In this document: positions 58,392 to 64,000 of the stretch, piece by piece
Layout of the letters: every line of letters starts with the position of its first letter
How positions within the stretch are numbered: position 1 is the first letter of the stretch
NCBI GenBank assembly: GCA_024345305.1
Contig: BRON01000010.1
Span: forward strand, 124,001 to 188,000
DNA: 64,000 nucleotides
Source of the DNA: Mrakia gelida
Lineage: Eukaryota; Basidiomycota; Tremellomycetes; Cystofilobasidiales; Mrakiaceae
Reading direction: 5' to 3'
The notes under the pieces: generated by a model
What the model was told of the DNA's origin: nothing
Databases searched by the model: none
Seen by the model: the letters and a program-made list of their open reading frames with translations, nothing else
Translations under genes and position numbers: made by a program

Positions 58392-58793
58392 CTGCAAGAG
58401 AGCTTCTGGTCAGTCAGAAAGGTCTCGAGATGTAGCAAGAGATGAGGGAGAGCTCACGATGGAGAGGAAGAGCGAACACGATCAAGCTGAGCAACGGTCG
58501 AGTCGAGAGCTAGGAACAGCCAAAGAGATACAGAGATGAGTGTCAGAGCACGTCTTACTCCATCAGGGTAGCCGAAAAAAGGAGAGCTCACTTTGGAAAA
58601 GCTTGGGTTCACAAGAAGGAAGGGAGAAGGTGATGGTTCAGGGGAAGACGAGATGAGGGTTGAGGTCGAGTCGGCCAAGAGTCACTCGTTCCTGACCCCC
58701 TTTCTTCTTTCCCCTCCGCTCCCCTCAAAAGACGTTACTGTTCATCAAGATCTCTTCCCCCTCCCACCCCAACTCTACACTCTCGTAAAGCTC
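58392..58793. other. Intergenic between two minus-strand genes
   Basis: Contains a possible upstream exon pair of the preceding gene on the minus strand (LDSTVAQLDRVRSSSPS, then a GTGAGC donor), but its phase leads to an immediate stop at the ATGATG, so I treat it as leader. No other gene. Confidence 0.35.
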
Positions 58794-61359
58794 TCAAAGC
58801 TTCGAGTTCCTCGCTCGAAGAAGCTCCTTCTCCTTAAGATCGACCCTCGCCCTCCATCCTCGGATCTGATCCTTCCTCTTCGACTCGGTCTTTCCAATCT
58901 GAGCGAGATGGACCTCGTCGGGTCCGTCGGCGAGTCGGAGAGCTGGAAAGGTAAACGAGCGAGCAAAAAAGGTCAGTTCGAGGCGAAGAAAGAGGACGGA
59001 CGAAAAACGAGAGAGAGACGCGACTCACTTCGAAGGGAGGCCCAGAAGTAAGCGAGAGGTTGATCTTGACTGATCCCCTCGGCACCGAAGGACTGGATCG
59101 CTCGATCGAGGATGAGACCCGCGGTCTTGGGGACCGTGAACTGGATGAGGAGGAGAGGGCAGAAGAAGTGGTGAGTTGGGAGTCGACGCGACGAGATGGG
59201 AGGAGCGAGAGATGAGACGAACCTTGGCGATTCCGATCTCCTTCATGGCTCCTTTGGCGGCGACAAGATCAATCTGAAGAGAAAGGAAGAGACGAGGAGT
59301 CAGACTGGAGCGTCGAAGAGTGAACAGGAAGGACTGAAGACTCACCTGGTTAGCGGCGGCGATAACAAGCAGACGCGCTCCCTCGAGCTCAGCCCTCGAC
59401 TTGGCGATGTCCGAGAGAACGGTTCCTGTGAGAAAGAGGCGGAAAAATAGTCAGAAAGGCGTGGGAGAGACGAGGCAAGATGGAAACGACGAGACGAACC
59501 ATGTTCGACGAGCATCTTGCCGAACGTGCGCCTTCCAGGGTCGGTAACTCGCTCAACCATGAGATCGAGAGCTCGAGAGGCCATTCCAATAGATCCTGTA
59601 TGTTTTCGAAAAAGCAAAGGTCAGTTCATCGAAGATCTCGAAGGAGAAGAGCGGGCAAGAGGGTCGACGACTCACGCATGCAGTGATGGATCCTTCCAGG
59701 TCCCAATCGACCCTGGATGATCTCGAATCCTCGTCCGAAGCCTCCGACGATGTTGGAGAGGGGCACTCGAACGTTGGTGTAGGTGACCTCGCAGTGACCT
59801 GAAAGAAGCGACGACGGGCAAGAACCGACGAACGAAGGAAAGGGTCAGTCCATCCGTCGCGAATCATCTTCCCTCGAGAACACGAGGGATCTCGACTCGA
59901 CTCACCCTCAGGCGCATCATCCCATCCAAACACCATCATCTTCCTCCCAATCTTCACTCCAGGAGCGTCCGAAGGGATGATAACAATCGACTGCTGTCGA
60001 TGAGGGTTGGTGTTGTTGGGATCCGACTTCCCCATGACGAGATGAAGCTTGCATCGAGGATCTCCAGATCCAGAGATCCACCACTTGGATCCGTTGACGA
60101 TGACGTGGTCTCCGTCTCGGACGATGGAGGTTCGGATATTGGTTGCGTCGGAGGAGGCGACTGTCGAAAGGGAAAGGAAGAGATTGAACGCGAAAGCGAG
60201 ACGAGTCAGTTCGAACTCCTTTGGAAGCGCTTGTACGAACAGAGGAGGAGAAAACGGTAGTGGAGGGTAACTCACCTCCCTTCTCAGTCATAGCGAACGC
60301 CGACCTAATGTTTCCCTCAAGGAGAGGAGTGAGCCATCGAGCTTTCTGGTCGGGCGACGCGTATCGAGCGAGGAGTTCTGCAGACGACGAACGAATTCTG
60401 AGGTCAGCTCAGCGTCTTCACAAAGCGTTCAAAAGCAAGATCAACCTACCCATGTTCCCAGTATCAGGAGCCGAGCAGTTCTGCGATCGAAGAACAAACG
60501 AGGACGAGGTCAGTTCGAGGCGCGGCGATGGAACGACGGATCGAAGGGACGAAAGAAGAGAGCAAACGAACCGTCGCCTGAGGAGTAATCAAAGGAGATC
60601 TTCCCATGATCTCACACATCACAGCGTCTACGAAAATCCCAACCCACAACCAAAGCCAACCCAACCGAACCCAAAGAGTCAGCCCAAACGTCCTCTCCCT
60701 CCCCTCCCTCCCTCATCGCTCGTTCGTTCCCAACTCACACTCCAAATTACTCAACCCTCCCCCACCCAAACTCCTCTCACTAAGGAACAAGTTCCAAAGC
60801 CCCTTCTCCCTAGCCTTGACTTTAAGTTCCTCCATGATAGGGATGACGACGTCCCATCGACCGAGAGCGGTCGTTTCAGGGAGTTGGGAGTGGTAGAGGT
60901 GTTCGGCGGGGAGGCAGTGGTCCTACGAAGGTAAGTCGGAGGGGAGGGGTGAAGGGCGAATCGGAGGCGAAGAGCGAGAGGGTGGGGGTCGAGGCGGTGA
61001 GAGTAAGGGTGGGTGGTGGGAGGAGAGGAGACGGAGGAAGGGAGGGAAATGCAAAGGGAAGGACGTTCAATGGTGAGCTTCGACCCTTCTTTCTTCCTTG
61101 CTTCTTCGTTCGTGTGGACTCACAAAAGTAAACTCAATAAGATCAGCAAGTGTCTTGAGAGCGTGAGGGGAGAACTTGTCTTTGACCTGTTCCAGCCCGA
61201 GCGCGAACGAAGAAGAGTCAGCGATGAAAGAAGGGAGGACGAACGTCGACGGTCGAGCTCGCGGATCGATCCGGTCGGAAAGATGGGAGAAGAGGGACGA
61301 ACGAGGTTCCACGACGCAGGAGAGAGAAGTTCCTCAGGGGTGGGGTAGGTGAAGCTCAT
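58794..61359 (-). CDS. Acyl-CoA dehydrogenase, ACAD10/11-type
   Basis: FAD flavoenzyme of fatty-acid beta-oxidation, in peroxisome or mitochondrion. The ATG at 61357-61359 opens [19 protein letters not shown]. After an intron comes [20 protein letters not shown], then [16 protein letters not shown] and [20 protein letters not shown] followed by LWNLFL. Central exons: [40 protein letters not shown] with [20 protein letters not shown], then [17 protein letters not shown], the FAD-binding and acyl-binding core. [40 protein letters not shown] and [17 protein letters not shown] follow. The last exons give [20 protein letters not shown] and [19 protein letters not shown], the family-diagnostic end. 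It lacks the N-terminal kinase-like domain of animal ACAD10/11. It ends LLRARNSKL; a C-terminal Ser/Ala/Asn-(K/R)-L tripeptide here (SKL) is the classical PTS1 peroxisome signal. Confidence 0.92.
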
Positions 61360-61799
61360 TCTTGGGGTTGAGAGTTGATGGGTGTTGGGGAAGAAGAGAC
61401 AGGAAGAGAGGGAGGTCAGAGGGATGGAGGGAGGGGGAGGAAGCCGGCAAGGTCGACCCGGAAGGTCGACTTTGTTCGCTTTTCTTTTCGAGGGTCTGAG
61501 CTGAGAACTTTTAGATCTGTGGCTACCATCGTAGCCGGTTCGGCGAGATGAGGTCGGGAGGAAGAAGTCGCGTCGAGAGCGAAGAGAGAAGAGAGAACAG
61601 AAGATGGATCGAAGCGAGCAAGACGTGTACGAGTGTAGCGAGATGGATGGGAAGGCTGGGTAGTAGGATACGATGGGGGCATATGGGCAAGAGTAAGTAA
61701 CGAGAACAAAAGTCGAAAAAAGAGGACGACCCAAAACCAAAAACGGGAGGAAAACGAAGAGAACGAAAGAGAAGACACAACGCGTCCTTCGTCCTTCGT
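61360..61799. other. Promoter region of the acyl-CoA dehydrogenase gene
   Basis: Flank between two minus-strand genes: 3' end of the glutaredoxin gene and leader of the dehydrogenase. Minus strand is CT-rich. No gene seen. Confidence 0.4.
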
Positions 61800-63289
61800 T
61801 CAAGCGTTCACCCTCAACCCAGCGCTCTTGAACTTCTTTCCCAGTCCACCCTCCGCAAAGAGGAGTTCAATCTCGTCCCCTCCACCTAGGGGTACGAAGC
61901 CGAGGAGGATGTTGGGGAAGGTTGAGCGGGAGGTGAGGTGGGTGAGGAGGGTTTTGAGAGAAGCGGCGTCGGCTGTTGGATTGAAGGAGGAGGGAAGGAA
62001 GTGGGATTAGTGAGGTGTGAGCGAAGGTGGACGAGAAGGGGAGGGAGGATGAGGGTCGAGGAAGAGGAAGGGAAGGGAAAGAGAAGGGAGAGCGTTGGTG
62101 CACGCACGTCTTAGATCCACCTCGATGATCAGAGGAGCTGGTGAAGGGTTGAGGAACGAGATGATGGATTTGGCTTTGCGGGAGTAAGGGCAGAAGGACT
62201 GTGAACGAATAACCCAAACAACGAGTCAGCCAAAACGAATGAAAGCGAGAGCTCGACTTCAACGCGTCGTTCCTCCTCCCTCGCTCCGTTTCCCGTCCCA
62301 CCCAAACGCGTCCGAGCCAAAAAAACCACAAGCACTCACCTTCGAGAAAATAACCAACGGATACCTCTTCTCCACGTACGCCTCCCAGCCCGTCTCCGCC
62401 TTCTTGAAGCTCGACGTGCTAGGCAAGTCCGGATCCGATGCTTCGAGGAGGGTATCGACGGTGATTTCCTTGGAGGTGTCGATGTTGGGTGCTACGATCC
62501 CTCCTTCGGCGAGGAAGTAGATGAGCGAGGTGAGTTGGGTTTGGAGGGAGGCGGGCGTGAGGTGAGGAGGATCTTCGACTGGGAGGGAGCCTGTAGAGGG
62601 AAGGGGAAGGGTCAGCGATTTGAGTTGGGTCTAGCCCAGAGAAGAGTGCTGAGTCGTGCGAGGGACGGATGGATGGATGAGGAATGGGAGAAGGGAGTGG
62701 GTCGAGTTGGAAGGACGCGACGCTCGATTTGGACGCTCGCGTCCGCCAAGAACGGAGAAAAGCGAAAGAGGAGGGAAGGAAGGAGCTCGCGCCTCTCTCC
62801 CTCCTCCTTCAAAAGCTGCTGCTACAAGAACTCACCAGTCTGACTAGCCAACAATGCCAAAGCATCCAGATCCGTCTCACTCTCCACCGGAAGTACAACC
62901 CCCTTGCCACCTCCAATCTCATCCGCGTCCGCTCCCTCTCCGCTCCCATGAGGGTCGTACTCTCCCTCTGGGACTCTACTCCTCCCCCTCCCCCAAGCGA
63001 ACAACCCACTCTCACTCGGTGGTCCTGACGAGTTCCATCCAAAGAGGAAGACGACGAAGACTGTTAAGCCTACGAGGGTGATGAGTTTTCGTTTTGGGAG
63101 GGAGAGAGGCCAGGGGAGGGAGGATGAGCTCGCGAAGAAGGGGGTGTTGGTGTTGCCGGAGCTTCGACGTGAGGTTGAGGCCGTGTTGGGGGAAGGAAGG
63201 TAAGGTGAGAAGGGGGAGGACGGGGTTCGAGGGGAGGTTGTAGAGAGACCTCCTCCTAGGGTTGAGGTGTCTAGTTGGATTCTTGGCAT
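61800..63289 (-). CDS. Membrane-anchored monothiol glutaredoxin, GRX6/7-type
   Basis: Thiol oxidoreductase of the early secretory pathway. The ATG at 63287-63289 opens MPRIQLDTSTLGGGLSTTSP, a Ser/Pro-rich cytosolic part. A basic stop (SLPKRK) leads into one membrane helix at about residues 70-86 (LITLVGLTVFVVFLFG), so type II topology is likely, with the domain in the lumen. After a linker and exons DPPHLTPASLQTQLTSLIYF and DTSKEITVDTLLEASDPDLP come the domain: GWEAYVEKRYPLVIFSK, then an exon SFCPYSRKAKSIISFLNPSP with the active site CPYS (single Cys, as in Grx6/7). LIIEVDLR and AASLKTLLTHLTSRSTFPNI follow, then a final exon LGGGDEIELLFAEGGLGKKF ending GLRVNA. The usual TVP cis-Pro motif reads STFPN here, and the GG motif is kept. 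About four introns. Confidence 0.85.
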
Positions 63290-64000
63290 GTCGAGGTCGT
63301 CGAGGTTGAAGTCGCTGGAGGAGTCGAAGGAGGGAGTTCTCCGTCGAGGGAAGGAGGGACGAATGGTGGTGCGAAAAGAGTCACGACCTCAAACGATGAG
63401 AGACGCGTGTGGGAGAGGAGTTCGAGGGGGTTGTTGTTCTGTTCGTTGAGGAAGGAATGTTTTGGGGAAGCGAAGAAGAGCAAAAGGGAGGGGAGGCGAG
63501 GAGGACAGAAAGTGGGGAAAGGCGAAGGCCGTCAGCTTCGAGCTCGCTTTCCTGGACACTGCCTTCCCCTCTCTGCTGTAAAACGATGTATCTATACGTA
63601 CGCGTTGAAGGGGAGAGCGAGCTTGAGGGGTTTGATAGTGGACGTTTTCAGTCTAGGCTCGTTTTTGCGAGTGAAAAGGCGAGGAGGGAGGGAGATCGAG
63701 CTGCGAGAGGGAAGCCAGAGATCGACGTCGGCGAGAATGGAGCAGCCTCCACTTCTTCGGCCCTTTTGACAGTTTAGACAGTGACTGCTATAGAAGGTGA
63801 TGGCGGAGAGGATGAGAAGAGAGAATTGGGTAGGATGGGTGGATTGGGATGCTGGTAGTTGCGAGCTCGAAGCGGGAGAAGGTTGAGGAAGACGCGAAAG
63901 GGAGCGAATTCGAGGCGTCGTCCGAAAGCGGTCGAAGAGGGTTTAAACCGACCTGAGAGAGCAGGTTCTCACTCGAGATCTCTTGAAGAAGGCAAGGGAG
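63290..64000. other. Right edge: promoter of the glutaredoxin gene and possible partial gene
   Basis: About 710 bp. The minus strand from about 63830 to a TAG at 63592-63594 is open for about 80 codons and reads FSLLILSAITFYSSHCLNCQ, then GGCSILADVDLWLPSRS. A donor-like CGAGTGAGAAC near 63970 (minus) could belong to an upstream exon outside the window. This may be the 3' end of another minus-strand gene, but no domain is visible and it could be chance. Confidence 0.25.

Noticed and set aside
1..64000. tRNA or rRNA genes
   Set aside because: I looked for TTCGAATC-like T-loops (for example near 650, 27183, 36045 and 39520), but none has a matching A-box and acceptor stem at the right distance by eye. 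A covariance-model search would be decisive.
1..64000. Transposon, provirus or CRISPR array
   Set aside because: No transposase, integrase or reverse transcriptase motifs, no long terminal repeats and no regular spaced repeats were seen. Repeats are microsatellites and one coding duplication.

Overview
The window is 64 kb of nuclear DNA from a GC-rich, intron-dense fungus. Genes are cut by many short introns, mostly 50-130 nt, with GTGAGT/GTTCGT-like donors, a CTGAC or CTAAC branch site and a CAG/TAG acceptor. The proteins (MBF-type APSES factor, Chk1, Atg13, HAK potassium transporter) are fungal. The intron style, codon use and basidiomycete-like glucosidase II beta layout suggest a Pucciniomycotina yeast (Rhodotorula/Sporobolomyces-like). 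That placement is inference; no rRNA or other marker gene is present. I see no prokaryotic operon, CRISPR array, transposon, rRNA or tRNA gene.

Layout, left to right. 0.3-4.3 kb (+): an MBP1/SWI4-like cell-cycle transcription factor with an APSES domain and ankyrin repeats. 5.2-7.7 kb (+): an unrecognised coiled-coil protein. 8.8-11.1 kb (+): an Old Yellow Enzyme. 12.0-14.7 kb (+): a Ser-rich single-pass membrane protein. 15.9-20.0 kb (+): a HAK/KUP potassium transporter. 20.6-22.9 kb (+): an F-box protein. 23.6-27.3 kb (-): autophagy factor ATG13. 28.0-29.7 kb (-): a Fic/DOC-like protein with an altered motif. 30.3-33.2 kb (-): checkpoint kinase CHK1, divergent from BCD1, a snoRNP assembly factor (33.4-34.9 kb, +). 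35.9-38.4 kb (+): a single-pass membrane protein with a low-complexity tail. 39.0-40.7 kb (-): an extended SDR. 41.2-44.0 kb (-): glucosidase II beta, divergent from a YEA4-like nucleotide-sugar transporter (44.1-46.0 kb, +). 46.7-49.7 kb (+): a GIT1-like MFS permease. 50.8-53.4 kb (+): an alpha-arrestin-like protein with an exact in-frame 54-bp tandem duplication. 54.2-56.5 kb (+): an unrecognised acidic coiled-coil protein. 57.2-58.4 kb (-): an unrecognised protein with an unclear 3' end. 58.8-61.4 kb (-): an ACAD10/11-type acyl-CoA dehydrogenase. 61.8-63.3 kb (-): a membrane-anchored GRX6/7-type glutaredoxin.

Most genes are independent housekeeping loci. Two close divergent pairs (CHK1/BCD1, GTB1/YEA4-like) may share promoters, and the second joins two secretory-pathway glycosylation functions. 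The most notable points are the Fic-like gene, the exact duplication in the arrestin-like gene, a recurrent ACGCGT palindrome that sits mostly in introns (the known Mbp1 target, in a window that also encodes an Mbp1 homologue), an unusually long intron, and a gene whose open frames continue past an in-frame stop. Gene models were spliced by eye, so exon edges and some starts and ends are approximate.
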